Below are positions 10,249 to 22,867 of a stretch of DNA of 64,000 nucleotides, piece after piece. Both the position numbers and the translations under genes were made by a program. Position 1 is the stretch's first letter, and each line of letters begins with the position of its first letter. The notes below the pieces were generated by a model that worked only from the letters and a program-made list of their open reading frames with translations, did not search any database and was not told the DNA's origin. Source of the DNA: Symsagittifera roscoffensis. Lineage: Eukaryota > Xenacoelomorpha > Acoela > Convolutidae. The stretch is from contig NC_087062.1 of NCBI RefSeq assembly GCF_963678635.1, forward strand, positions 82,546,012 through 82,610,011, read 5' to 3'.

Positions 10249-10676
10249 AACAAGACTGCTCGTATATCAGGGCAAAGCCTTGAATGCTCCGACTGCACAA
10301 AGGGCCAATTGAAAAGTTTTTTGATTGAATAATTGACAAAATATTTGAAAAAAAAGAAAGTTTTTTTTTGTTTCGTCATTTTATTACCAATAAGCTATGT
10401 TAAATACTAAGTGTGTTTAGCGTCTCGTTTTGTAAGTTTAAGTGCTGGCCTCAATTCAATTTGGAACGCATTAATTCGCTTCTTAAATGTCCGTAACTTT
10501 AGGAAAAATTATCACACGTGAAATATTTTTTTAAAATTGAGCTATATGTAACAATACTTCTCAGATGGCAAAAAAAATCCGTCAAAAATGTTTAATTAAC
10601 AAGTCGAAAAATGACTGAATAAACAAAACCACACCAAACATAAATATTCCTCACTTATTTCAAAAGTCGGAACACA
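10249..10676 (-). repeat. Family H copy
   Basis: Reads AACAAGACTGCTCGTATATCAGGGCAAAGCCTTGAATGCTCCGACTGC at its left, which is the reverse-complemented terminal hairpin module. It ends CAAAAGTCGGAACA at the right. Both family ends are present. Confidence 0.75.
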
Positions 10677-10997
10677 AAACGCCTTCTTCAGTTGAAGCAC
10701 TCCGGGATACTAACAAAAACGTAAGGTGAGTTCTATTTTCAGCGGCTTAATTTTAACTTCAATAGAGCAAGTGAAAAGTAGAGAGAATAACACGAAAACG
10801 GAAACAAAACTGCTGTTATCAGGACGAAGCTCTGAATATTCCGACTGACTCTTAAGGTCTATGGCGCAGAAATAACACAAATTAAATAAATGTTTAAAAA
10901 AACGAAATAAATGTTTTTTAATTTGCAACTTTTTGTGAAAATCATCCCCCCACACGCCTTATAATAAACGAAAAGATAGATTTCGCTCCTAGTATCA

Positions 10998-11482
10998 AAC
11001 AAGACTGCGCGTATATCAGGGCGAAGTCCTGAATATTCCAACTGCCCCTTAATTCATAGATTAAATCCAAAAAATATTGAAACCTATAAGTTTTGGTCAA
11101 TATCAAAGTGTGAAAATTCGAGTCGTATGAAATTAATACGACCAATTAGCTAGCCCCAATTCAATTTGGAACAATATTGTTGTGCGGGATATTTCGCCAC
11201 GCATAAATAGTGCGCGTTACGCTCTCAGCGCTATGATTAAATTCTTCAATACGCGCATAACTTAGTCCAGAACATTGAAAATGTGACAGTTTTCAAACCC
11301 CCAGAACTTTACAAAAAATAATCCAAGGTAAAATATCTTTTTAAATTTGAACTCAGAAAGTCAATATCTTCAATGGGGTATAAAAATTTTCTGTCAAAAA
11401 CTGTTATTTCGATCGGTGGAAAATGACTGAATAAAAAAAACCACACCATAAATATTCCGTTTTGTCCGAAAGTCGAAACAAT
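10998..11482 (-). repeat. Family H copy (subfamily B), nested
   Basis: Starts AACAAGACTGCGCGTATATCAGGGCGAAGTCCTGAAT and ends CCGAAAGTCGAAACAAT. The interior with TTAATACGACCAATTAGC and GTTGTGCGGGATA matches the copy at the left edge of the window in reverse complement, defining a second subfamily. Confidence 0.65.
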
Positions 11483-11613
11483 TAAATGTCCGAATACGCG
11501 TAAATAGCGCGTTAATTGTCTGAATAATAAAAACCACACCATAAATATTCCGTTTTGTCCGAAAGTCGAAACAATTAAATGTCCGAATACGCGTAAATAG
11601 CGCGTTAATTGTC
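11428..11613. repeat. 93-bp tandem duplication
   Basis: 11428-11520 and 11521-11613 are nearly identical; the core CCACACCATAAATATTCCG up to GCGCGTTAATTGTC is perfect. The duplicated block covers the junction between the nested and the interrupted family H copies. Confidence 0.85.
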
Positions 11614-12214
11614 CCAAATTGGCTAAAATGGCAGTCTTTAAACCCACATAACTTTACAAAAATTTATCACAAGTGAAATACCTTTTTTTTTCAAAATGAA
11701 GCTCAGGACAACAATATCTTTTGAATTGTATAAACAAAATTCCGTCAAAAATGGCTAGTTAAAAAGTCGAAATTTGTCTGAAAAAAAAACCCACCCACTT
11801 TTGGCAATCTTAAGTAGGGTACAAATTGCACAAATTGTGTTCCAATTGATTCCAACTTTACTTGATATATATTTCTTTAAACTCATATACGATCTTTAAT
11901 ATTTTATAGAGAATGAAAACAAGTATAATAAAAACTTTTTAAAGTCGATGTTCAAAGAACTTAAGCATTTAGATTGTTGGAAAAGTGTGGCAGAAAATCA
12001 AGTAAACAGAAGAAAAAGTTATCGAAGTTGTTCAGTCCATTTTTTACTCTTGAGGTCAATTCCTTTTTTCCTGCTCCTTGACTTTTGCTGTTAGAGCAGC
12101 TTGCTTTACTTTCAATACGGAAATTCATTTGCCGAAATTCAAGCAAATTCGTTTTTCGAGCGCTCCCACAACGTTATAAATCCTAATTTTTAAAATGTTT
12201 GCGTCGTAGAATTT

Positions 12215-12511
12215 GTTCAAAAAAAACATGTCAAAAATGCCAGTTTTGGGCACTTTTTGGAAAGTTTCGACCAAAAAATTGTCTTTTTATTGGCGCGCAA
12301 ATTTGGTATATATTTGGCGCGCAAATTTAAATTTGGTATATATTGGAGCCGAAACGGGATGTCTCAAAAAAAACGAAAGGAATTTTTTTCTCCAATTGCA
12401 CAGCTTTAACTGCAGGTTTTTTTTGTTGCCTAACTCCACAGCAGCTAATTTTTGTATGCTTTTAATAGGTCAACAAAATTCAAATCCCCCTCTTTCCTTA
12501 AATCCGTCCTG
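12215..12511 (-). mobile_element. hAT MITE copy, partly rearranged
   Basis: Contains ATGTCAAAAATGCCAGTTTTGGGCACTTTTTGGAAA, the internal family block, and ends TCCTTAAATCCGTCCTG, the terminus. A 27-30 bp unit with TTGGCGCGCAAATTTGGTATATAT is repeated twice at 12288-12346. The last part overlaps the foldback at 12381-12651. Confidence 0.6.
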
Positions 12512-12651
12512 ATTTCGAATATAGTATTTTAGGGATGAAAAAATCATGCAATCCTTTCGGAGAATTTTGAAGCATAGAAAAATTAGCTGCTGTGGAGCTA
12601 GACAACAAAAAAATCCTGCAGTTATAGCTGTGCAATTGGAGAAAAAAAATT
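12381..12651. repeat. Long inverted repeat (foldback), about 83-bp arms
   Basis: Left arm 12381-12463 and right arm 12568-12651 are near-perfect reverse complements (AATTTTTTTCTCCAATTGCA against TGCAATTGGAGAAAAAAAATT, TAACTCCACAGCAGCTAATT against AATTAGCTGCTGTGGAGCTA). The loop is about 104 bases and contains a hAT MITE end. A transcript would fold into a long hairpin. Confidence 0.9.
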
Positions 12652-12699
12652 CCCACCTCAATAATTAGAGTGAGCGGATTCAAAAATAATTCATTCACG

Positions 12700-15270
12700 T
12701 TTCCCCATTTTCTTAGTATATAATTGCTTCAAGAACACTGTGGTAAAGTTAAGTTACAAACTAAAAAGATGAGGTAAATTTATGTAAATTTAAACTAAAA
12801 AATGTCAACGAAGTAAATTGAGATTACAGTCATTCAGCCTGACAGTTTTTAAGTGAGCCATTTACTCTGAAAACTGAAAACATTCAAACCCGTTTATCTC
12901 GACATGAAACAGATTTTTTCAAAAAATTTTGTTACAGAATGTCTATCACAGTTGAAGGAGGTGTAATATGATATTGCACTTGAATTTTATGAGAGTTTTT
13001 GAGGTAGTCAAAATAAGCTGAAAAAAACCTTGCGAAATGTCCTTGAGAAATGTCATCTACTAATAACATTGCCGGGATATCATAAAAAGATAGTATTTGA
13101 ATTCATTTTGGACTCAAGTTTTAAGAATACGCTAAAAATAAGAAAAATCTAACTTAGCGGTCAAAAAATTAAACAAGGAAATCTTTCGCTTAGAATGTTT
13201 TAAATGATAATCGGCCATGATAAATAAATATAATAGGTAAAAAACTGCTTTTGTCGCGTGAAATGAAACTACATGGAGTTCAAATTTTTATCAAAAAACG
13301 ACTTGCAAAGAATTCAGATAAACGGCTTGCAAAGAATCAACTACTCTGAATCCAGATTTCGAATAGCTTCATTTTATATCACAACTGCCAGAAATTTGGA
13401 TTTTTCAGCTTCTATTGATTGTTAACATTACATTGATTAATTTCAAAAGAGTTTATATGTTATATGGTATACATAAAAGGTTACGTTTTGGATTTGTATT
13501 CAGAATCCAAAAAAATGGGTGATTCTATTTCAGTTGTTTTGGCAGTTTCTGATTAAATGCCGAAAAGTTATATTTATTCGAGAAAATGAGCTTCACAACC
13601 TCAAAAACAAAAGTGCAGCAAAACTCTTGCATTTTCCTCTCCAAAAACCAGACCAAAATTTGAGAGCTGGTGATGATTTTTAAAACTATCTTCACTCTAC
13701 CCGGTCGATGATCAAATCATGATCAGATTTTTTAAGGTCGTGCATATGCGCATGTAAACGAATAGAATAAAGCCCGTTTCTGCTATCACTAACATATTGC
13801 AGTTAATCCGATGGTGCAATTATGTGAGGCCACTGTATTAGGAAAAGAGCCCAGATGTTTCAACTAAATAAAACCAGCAGCAATCATGCCTCAAGGTCTT
13901 TTTTCAAATCAACAGCGGTCTATATCAAAGGGAACAGTCAAAAGATAAAAGCGACCTGCCCTGAATGAAAAAAAGAACGCGAACAGACATGGTATGTTGC
14001 CTGAAAGAGTTTTATACATGAGATTAGTCTTTGTGACGCACAAGTCTCTTTTCGAAAGGTCAATGAATATTAAGAATATAAACTATACTCAGCTTTGATG
14101 TACTAATGTACCACTGGATTGCTATCTAATAGAGAAATTTCAGATAGAGTAAGCCGGATGTTCGTCACGCTGGCTATTTTCGGCTGGATAGGTTCGTACA
14201 ACTAGCCTAATACTGGCCATATGATAACTCTTTCTTTTCTAGGTTTCAGTACTTGTCGAAAACTGGTAGAACCGACTATTAGTGTTTGTGATCCTTTTTT
14301 TGTGTTTCTTATAAAAGCGGTCTGACTGCAAAAGATTTTACAATAAATTTTGCATTATTGCTTGAGGGTGAGGCAACATTACCCAGCCCAGAAAAATAAC
14401 CAAAAAAATTGCATGTAGTTCTTAAGCAGGGGCACAACAGCGGTTCGCCGTGATGAGCTGTACAGCTCGTATGTTGGTCCTATCCCTCGTGGATAAATGA
14501 TCTTAAAGTTAATGCATTAGTTAGTCATTGAGAATGATTGGTCAATATTTTTTCTTACTTTAAATTGCTTTACCAAAAGATTTTTTATCTAATGATGTGT
14601 CTTTTTTTTACTTCATTTTATATTTGGGTGTGATAGATCGTTGAATACTTCTGTAGTTCATACTTTCGTGTTCTAATTGATGCGCAGTAGTTGTCAAATA
14701 GGAAAAACTTCACTCGGCCAGAGAGGTTTTTAAATGCTAATTTTGTACGAAACTCCTCTAAAATACAGATTGCAGCCAACCAGGTAGAGACACATAAATG
14801 GTTGGGCGAGGAAACGGGGTCGACGTTCTTCTCTTTCAATGGTGTTGTTTTCAGATTTTTTCCATACGAAACGGTCATTTGTTGATTTCGACGCAACAAA
14901 AACATTCACCCTAAGCTGATTGGGATCATCTCGTTCCACATCGTGTTGCTATGAAAAAGAACTAGGTAAACTGAGTGACACCTTTTGACCATTTTTAATG
15001 CTTGTTTTGCAAAATTTTTCTCAAAAATTAAATTATTCATTTTACAATAGTTTTAACAGTTTGACTTAAGAACGCATTCAAATCCAGCTTTTTTTGCGAT
15101 GTTCAGTACGCAGAAACAGCTTAGTATTGGTGTTAAAATTTTCAAACCTAGTATTTCGAAAATTTTGTTGGCCTTTTTTTAGATCGAAACAAAAAAACAA
15201 AATAATTTTCCAAGATCTCCTACATCACTATAAAGACCCTATTTTGATCAAAACTCCTGCGCTGAAGGCA
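12700..15270. other. Intron sequence without recognised features
   Basis: About 2.6 kb. Slightly GC-richer patches at 13800-14250 and 14420-14500 were inspected on both strands for the missing receptor exon. None gives an open, spliced candidate. A perfect 14-bp palindrome GAGCTGTACAGCTC is at 14455-14468. Confidence 0.45.
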
Positions 15271-15279
15271 TTTTTTTCA

Positions 15280-15425
15280 GAAAAAACTATGTCAAAAATG
15301 CCGTTGTAGGGATTTTTTTGGAAAATTTTGACCAAAAAATTGCCTTTTTTGTCGCGCTCTCCCCTTCAAAATTAGCACATATTAGAACACTTTTAGGATT
15401 GGTCGACCAAAAATGAGGTCATAAA
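15280..15425 (-). mobile_element. hAT MITE fragment
   Basis: Contains ATGTCAAAAATGCCG, TTTGGAAAATTTTGACCAAAAAATTGCC, GTCGCGCTCTCCCCTTCAAA and TTGGTCGACCAAAAATGAGGTC, all internal family blocks. Both termini are missing. Confidence 0.5.
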
Positions 15426-16205
15426 GTAAAACAAAAAAAGCGACTGAAACCTACGTCTGCTCATACAAACCTATACTCGATGTCCGGTCAATAAGACGAC
15501 AACTGTTAAGCAGACAACCAATTTTGTTGGGACTTTACGACGCCGCTCCATGCATTTCTTCACACCGTTATTCTGAGAAATTTAAATCGTTTAAATTGAA
15601 ATTTCTCATTTTACAAATAATAACGCTTATTTGTCGTCTTTAAGTCTTGTTGTTTTCAATGATAGTTGTCCTACTTATCTAGCACTCCTATACCCATTAC
15701 TGAAAACAAACTTGATAGGGATAAAGCATAGATAGCATAAAATGTTTCTTAAGTTTTTTTCTAGATGAAATCAAGGTTATTAAGGCTAATCGAAGCACAA
15801 GCCTAACGCTATACTAACTAGAGAGTTACAAGACTTTTGTATTTATCGAGTGGAGGCCTATACAAAAAGAATGGATTATGAAACCTTGCAGATAGTTCAA
15901 AACTGTTCAAATTACCACAAAAATTTGCCTGTTTTTTTTTCAATGACCCACCTAAAGTAGTTTCGGAAAATATACCAAATACAATTTTGAAATGATTTTC
16001 GGATTATCAGTGCTAGAGCTACCAAACAAACATACTTTCAGCCAAAATTGATTTCGATCAACTTCTCAGAAAAATTTTCGTTTTTCTCAATTTTCGCATT
16101 GGAGTCTGATCAATTTTAAAAAAAACAAGTAGACGATCTGCTGAACTTTATATTAGTCAAATCAGTGGACCAAAGATCTTCTCTTTTAAATAATTGGATT
16201 AAAGA

Positions 16206-16691
16206 ATAAACATAGCCAATCGAAGATGGGAAAAGAGTAATGAACGCAAATAAACATAAAAAAACACTGACTTTGTTGAAAAAATCCCAACTTTCAAATT
16301 TCAAAAAAAAAATAGATGCCCTCCAAGCTCTTTGAGTTTCTAGAATGATTTATGATTGGCGCTTTTTTGATAAAAATTAATCCAAATTGAGAAAACTGGA
16401 TCAACAGGTAAAGTTTTGATTCCGCTTGAAATCTAAAAAATAAATTCCACTTTCGAAACAAGAAATCGTTCTCTAAATTTCGCGCCAATTGCACGTCTAA
16501 TTTTGGAGAGTGCTATTTACATCACTTTCAGCAGAGGAGTTTCAATTGAACTCAAAAAATGCAAACATACTGAAGTGCATCATTATTTTAAAACTTTTTC
16601 CCGAAAAAAATTTAAAAAAATCTGCAAGACCTATATAAGAGTCTTCACTAAGTTCATTACTCTGAAAAACAATTAAACATAATTTGAAAAT
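16206..16691 (+). repeat. Dispersed repeat family D, copy 2
   Basis: Aligns with 2671-3193 in the same orientation: AACATAGCCAATCGAAGATGGG at the left and GACCTATATAAGAGTCTTCA at the right. The moderate divergence says these are old copies. Confidence 0.75.
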
Positions 16692-16800
16692 GTTAAGTGA
16701 TGCGTGTCAAAGCTTGGTGATGGTTGGCTAAAACAATGAACAATGGAACAATTTAGCATGCTGTTCGTCAGTTGCTAAACTGCTAGGGGGCAAACACCAG

Positions 16801-18352
16801 CCTTTGGATTATTATTTTTTTACTATATGTCATTTTATTCTTTTGTTGAGAGTCAGGCTCATTTTTTTTCAAAAGAATCCTTCGGCGCATCAACAAAGGT
16901 AACGAAGGGAACTATGTGTTAACGCATACGGCATTGTTAATTGGTAGATTAAAAATTAAAAAGTAGTATCACACATAAAATTGAGGCTTCATTCTATGAA
17001 CGCATTTTTAAACCTCAATTTGCGGATTGAAATTTTTTGCACTTTTCTGCGGTGAAGCTTTTCAAAACGTATTCAAAGCAAATCATGCAGGAATACCGGC
17101 TGTTATCGCTAGTTTTTTGTATATCCAGACGAAATCATTGACGCAGATGAAATCATCAAAAGAATCGGCTTCAAAAACCTGGCTTTACAATTTATACTAA
17201 ATAAAATAAAAGATTTATAGCATCAACATCACCGATATCCATTTTCATATTATTTTTATTGCCCACGTAATTGTCACAAATTCATTTTTCGATGGCAGTT
17301 TTTTGTTCTGAAAGAAAAATTGAAAAAACTCCTCTAAAAAAACCTGCGCACACCGCATTTAAGGATGTTTTAATCCGAGCATGATTGATTGTGTGCATGA
17401 TTAAGATAAATGAAAACATGCTCCTAATTTTTAGTCGATTTTAAAGAAAAGTGAGCTATTCGTTCTCCGTGCGGTAAATTTTTTCTTGAATTTTTTTTCA
17501 AAAACTGACATTGCTAAATAGTTTCAACAAAAACTTTTCAAAAAACGAGACGGAATAGTTTTTTCGGGGCGTTTTCTAACTGTTATATTTCATTTTTCAG
17601 ATAGTTTTCAACGTAATTTTTTACCTTGCCTGAAAGATATTGATTACTCAACATAAAACTGCAAAATGCGTATGATAGTTTTTTCCAACTTTGGGAAATA
17701 GATAATTAGTACATGTTTTTCCTAAAAACATTCAGCTAGAAGAGGTCCAAAAATCCGGCAATTCCGGCAAGAAATACTTCAAATGCCCCTTGCATTTAGT
17801 CCGAACACTGAGCGATCTGCCTTGATATGAGCAGTCTTGTCGTCTATTAAATGCTAAATTTAATCGCTTTTCTTTTTTTTTTACAGATTTAAAGCCATAT
17901 ATCTATTTCTAATGCTGTCGAGTTTTACTATGCATAATACTTGTCATAACAATTTTATGTTTGTTTTTAAAAATTGCAGCTAAGTACTTCTAAAAATAAA
18001 TGTCAACTGAATGAAGGGAGGAAAGCGCCACTTCGGAAGTTTGTTTTTGCAAACTTGACTTAAATTGCTTAGATTGCTCTTTAAAAATTGATGGAGACGG
18101 CAAAAAAATTGTTTCTCGCTGTTCAGCTAGTGAAGCGTAGAAAAAAATTTAAAACGTCAGTAATAATGCATCCGGGTTGATAATTATTTTTTCTCCTAAA
18201 ATTGTCAGTTTTCTTTAGCATACCAGAACGTAGCTAGGCAGAGATTTGCTGAAAAAGGGATGGAAGTTTCGGCAGAAACAGAAGAAGTTTTCCTTTCATT
18301 TGGGCTGAAGTGAATTTTTGGCAGAAAATTTGGAACTTTTTTTTTGTTTGAG
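16801..18352. repeat. 1.55-kb tandem duplication, unit 1
   Basis: Starts CCTTTGGATTATTATTTTTTTAC and ends TTTTTTTTTGTTTGAG. It is repeated directly at 18353-19903. The first half of the unit looks identical between copies by eye. About ten substitutions and one single-base indel are concentrated in the second half. The junction shows a 2-bp overlap (AG). No coding potential was recognised. A decayed family H end (TTAGTCCGAACACTGAGCG to GAGCAGTCTTGTC) is inside, near 17795-17840. Confidence 0.95.
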
Positions 18353-19903
18353 CCTTTGGATTATTATTTTTTTACTATATGTCATTTTATTCTTTTGTTG
18401 AGAGTCAGGCTCATTTTTTTTCAAAAGAATCCTTCGGCGCATCAACAAAGGTAACGAAGGGAACTATGTGTTAACGCATACGGCATTGTTAATTGGTAGA
18501 TTAAAAATTAAAAAGTAGTATCACACATAAAATTGAGGCTTCATTCTATGAACGCATTTTTAAACCTCAATTTGCGGATTGAAATTTTTTGCACTTTTCT
18601 GCGGTGAAGCTTTTCAAAACGTATTCAAAGCAAATCATGCAGGAATACCGGCTGTTATCGCTAGTTTTTTGTATATCCAGACGAAATCATTGACGCAGAT
18701 GAAATCATCAAAAGAATCGGCTTCAAAAACCTGGCTTTACAATTTATACTAAATAAAATAAAAGATTTATAGCATCAACATCACCGATATCCATTTTCAT
18801 ATTATTTTTATTGCCCACGTAATTGTCACAAATTCATTTTTCGATGGCAGTTTTTTGTTCTGAAAGAAAAATTGAAAAAACTCCTCTAAAAAAACCTGCG
18901 CACACCGCATTTAAGGATGTTTTAATCCGAGCATGATTGATTGTGTGCATGATTAAGATAAATGAAAACATGCTCCTAATTTTTAGTCGATTTTAAAGAA
19001 AAGTGAGCTATTCGTTCTCCGTGCGGTAAATTTTTTCTTGAATTTTTTTTCAAAAACTGACATTGCTAAATAGTTTCAACAAAAACTTTTCAAAAAACGA
19101 GACGGAATAGTTTTTTCGGGGCGTTTTCTAACTGTTATATTTCATTTTTCAGATAGTTTTCAACGTAATTTTTTACCTTGCCTGAAAGATATTGATTGCT
19201 CAACATAAAACTGCAAAATGCGTATGATAGTTTTTTCCAACTTTGGGAAATAGATAATTAGTACATGTTTTTCCTAAAAACATTCAGCTAGAAGAGGTCT
19301 AAAAATCCGGCAATTCCGGCAAGAAATACTTCAAATGCCCCTTGCATTTAGTCCAAACACTGAGCGATCTGCCTTGATATGAGCAGTCTTGTCGTCTATT
19401 AAATGCTAAATTTAATCACTTTTCTTTTTTTTTACAGATTTAAAGCCATATATCTATTTCTAATGCTGTCGAGTTTTACTATGCATAATACTTGTCATAA
19501 CAATTTTATGTTTGTTTTTAAAAATTGCAGCTAAGTACTTCTAAAAATAAATGTCAACTGAATGAAGGGAGGAAACCGCCACTTCGGAAGTTTGTTTTTG
19601 CAAACTTGACTTAAATTAATTAGATTGCTCTTTAAAAATTGATGGAGACGGCAAAAAAATTGTTTCTCGCTGTTCAGCTAGTGAAGCGTAGAAAAAAATT
19701 TAAAACGTCAGTAATAATGCATCCGGGTTGATAATTATTTTTTCTCCTAAAATTGTCAGTTTTCTTTAGCATACCAGAACGTAGCTAGGCAGAGATTTGC
19801 TGAAAAAGGGATTGAAGTTTCGGCAGAAACAGAAGAAATTTTCCTTTCATTTGGGCTGAAGTGAATTTTCGGCAGAAAATTTGGAACTTTTTTTTTGTTT
19901 GAG
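18353..19903. repeat. 1.55-kb tandem duplication, unit 2
   Basis: Second copy of 16801-18352, same orientation, directly abutting. Differences from unit 1 include ATTGCTCA for ATTACTCA, GTCTAAAA for GTCCAAAA, GTCCAAAC for GTCCGAAC, AATCACTT for AATCGCTT and TTAATTAG for TTGCTTAG, all in the second half. Confidence 0.95.
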
Positions 19904-20738
19904 AAAAAAAAACAGCACGAAATAGTCCGTTTTTGATTCACAAACCTTGAAAACGCTGCAAAGGTTTATGCTCGGGAAAGCCATTGGAAAAAATTTTTAG
20001 ATGAGCTGTAGTTTAAAAAAAATTATCTGCGACAGTTTTTTGTATAAGTTTGATGGGTTAAAGTTTGACCATTAAATTGGGATGATTTTTTCAAGCAAAA
20101 TTTTGATCTTACTGCTAACAATTTAAAATTGCAGCGATGTATTTTGTCTCAAAATTTTTTCCATTTGAATTGGAGAGTTCTAATTGCTCCTAATTTTTGG
20201 ATAATAAATCAGTAAACTGAATATTTGATATATTTCTTTCAGAATTTTCAAATATTTAGAAACTTTTGAATTTCTTTGAAAAGTATTTAATTGTGCTACC
20301 TATTGTTGCGTGAAAATTGAAGTTGAAAATCCCAACGAACATAAAATGAAAAAAAAAAGATTGCGTACCAGACTAAGCGGAGTATGAAAAATTAGAGAAA
20401 ACTTCCTAACTTGCAAGACTCAAGCAAAATGATGCGCGACTAAAAAAGTTCCGCAAAAAAACTATGATCTGAAATTGGCGCAAACTGAGCAGAAGTGTGT
20501 GCGGCTTGTGCTATGCTCAAATCCATTAACAAGATAAATCCAAATTTTCGGATATCACGAAATTTTATTTAATGTGTTCTGTTCGTTCTTTTTTCGTCAC
20601 ACATGGAATTTTTAAGCTTACCCATTTTTCTGTCAAATTTTTGAAAAAATCAGTCATTTTCGATCCAATACAGGCTTCTCAGACTTTAGTTTGGGATCAA
20701 GTTTAGCTTCCAAGTCGGCTATTGATGTTCATGCTATC
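19904..20738. other. AT-rich intron sequence without recognised features
   Basis: About 830 bases. Nothing recognised. Confidence 0.5.
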
Positions 20739-20904
20739 GCCAGTTTTTGGTCATGCTTTTGCAACTAAATTTCAGGCAGTCATGATCCTATTTCAGACTG
20801 TATTACAACTAGTTTTTAGTTTGCATTGCAACTGTTCAGAAAAATCTGCAGCTATTATTCAGACTTTTGCGACCAATTTTCCAGTTTTCAGACTACGTTA
20901 CGAC
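20739..20904 (-). repeat. Degenerate minisatellite with CTGAAATTAGTCGCAATA-like unit
   Basis: On the minus strand, units of roughly 24 bp resemble CAGTCTGAAATTAGTTGCAATA. On the plus strand this appears as repeated TTCAGACT and TTGCAACTA(G/A)TTT. The same unit occurs in the opposite orientation at 23556-23662. Confidence 0.5.
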
Positions 20905-21763
20905 ATATTTAGACCCATGCAACTGAATTGGCATCTTTTTGATTTCAACGAGCAAATGAGCGCATTTTTTCTTACGTTTTTAAGCATGTATAAAAATTAT
21001 AGGGTTGAAGTTTTGACGCAGGCAAAAATATTTGAATGAAACTAGCCTGATCCAAATTGGAGAAGTCTTGTTTTGAAGGCGTGAAATAGCCAGTATATCG
21101 AAACCGGATTCAAAATTGTTATCACTGTCGAAACTTTTTCGCAACATAACTGTTTCTGAGATTTTTGCGTATAGATTAGAGCATTCATTTTGACACAAAA
21201 TTTTTGCTGAGAGAGTTTTTTTCATTGAATTGGATCAGCAGCACAAAATTACTCATAATTTTTTGGCTTTTTTAAACGCTGGACCGAGTAGCGTTTCCTA
21301 TTTTTTTGTTTGTCGCTGTTCCGTGGCATAAAAAGTATATCAAACTCATTAGCTTCCTGGGAGAACCAATTTCAGTTCATATGATCAAATTCCTTGCGTT
21401 GTTTGCGAGGATGATTTTACAGCAAGAAAATCTCTGAAGTTAGATATAACAAAATGGCTATTTGACTCCTCAAATCAAAACAACCCAAAACATTGACTTG
21501 GCCATCTCTTTTCAATTCTTTTCATCTATCGTGTGCCGAAATTTCAAGCTTACATCTTGAATAGTTCCAAAGAAAAGACAACAACGGGAAAAATCAATCT
21601 TTTGATCAGTGTAATCAAAAAGTTGCAACATTTATGTCTGGTGACTGTAATTCCAGACGTTGTCAGCGAATTTAAAAACCTGTCCGACCGTGAAATTTTA
21701 GACGCGTAGTTTAAAAGTCTGGAAATTTGTTGCGTACCTGCAAACATTAAAATAAGAGTAAAA

Positions 21764-22176
21764 AACAAAACTCCTTGTATCAGGACAAAACTCTGAATGT
21801 TTTGGCTGCTTTTGAAGATCAATAGGAAAATGTTTGCTTTAAAATTGATGAAGTACAAAGTGATATATTCCGCATATAGCAGAAAACAAATGTACCAGAT
21901 AGCTAAAACGGATTAAATCTCCGCTTAAGCGTTAAGAGCACAAAATATATCGCGCGTTAATTATACCAAGTTGAAATGATTGGTATTTTTTTTAGCATCG
22001 ATAATTTTACGAAAAAATATCACAGTTTAAATTTGAGTTCAAACTAATAATGCCTTTTGGTGGATATAAAATTTTTTTTGACAAAAGTCGTTAGTTAAAA
22101 GGTCAAAATTTGTCTGATAAAAAAACAACCCGAGAACAAGTATTCCTTCACTTTCTTCGAAAGTTGGAAGAACAAT
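21764..22176 (-). repeat. Family H copy
   Basis: Starts AACAAAACTCCTTGTATCAGGACAAAACTCTGAATG. It has GTACAAAGTGATATATTC, ATTAAATCTCCGCTTAAGCG and TATATCGCGCGTTAATTA inside and ends TTCGAAAGTTGGAAGAACAAT. Confidence 0.7.
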
Positions 22177-22867
22177 TTACGGTTATTTGCAAACGGAAAA
22201 ATTAGCTCCCTTCCTCTTATCCATTATAAACCTGATAATTGTCACGGACCTGCTTATAAATCACTTTGATTCTTTTCAGTCAATACCCGCCCATTAGCTC
22301 GGGCTGAGGTGGTTACATTATGTATTGACCGTATGGTTCTCTTCGACCGAATGGCCGCTTTTTGCTCCAACTTATATAGCTGGACTCAAAAACTTTTGCA
22401 TGCTTCATTAGAACATAAATATATTTGTTAAAGTAAGGAACTATGATCAAAAATTTAGACGGATCTTCTCAGACTGGCGGGAGACTCAAAGATGAAACAT
22501 TTTTCAAGTCGGATATGCATAATTTATAATTGTCTACGAGAAGTTATATATATTGGTGCTCCATAATGATAGCGGCGGTGGCCGCAAAAAACGGTGCAGT
22601 TGAAGTTTAAAAGCGATGGTGGGAGACTTTGATGTTCAACTATTGGGATAATTGGAAACAAGGTTTTTCAAAGCATCGAGTTTCTTTTTCAGTAAATTTC
22701 TTTGTTTTGTGTTGGTTTTCCACGTTTTAGTTTATTGAGTCCATTGAGTTCCGCTCAAAAACAAGCATGAAATAAGTGAAAACTTTAGATTCAAGCGGTT
22801 TTGCTCAGAAGTAAACATTGGGAAAGCCGTCATGTCAATTTTTTTGTTTTTTCCGCTCGTCTCACCA

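Larger units (their letters stand above)
10803..11812 (-). repeat. Family H copy (subfamily A) interrupted by a second copy
   Basis: Its hairpin end is at 10803-10860 (AACAAAACTGCTGTTATCAGGACGAAGCTCTGAAT). The module with CCCCCACACGCCTTATAA follows up to about 10997. The sequence resumes at about 11483 with ACGCGTAAATAGCGCGTTAATTG and continues to about 11812. The interruption is the subfamily B copy at 10998-11482. Confidence 0.6.

Noticed and set aside
14455-14468. Perfect palindrome GAGCTGTACAGCTC
   Set aside because: Single 14-bp palindrome, not repeated elsewhere in the window and with no context; within chance expectation for 64 kb searched by eye.
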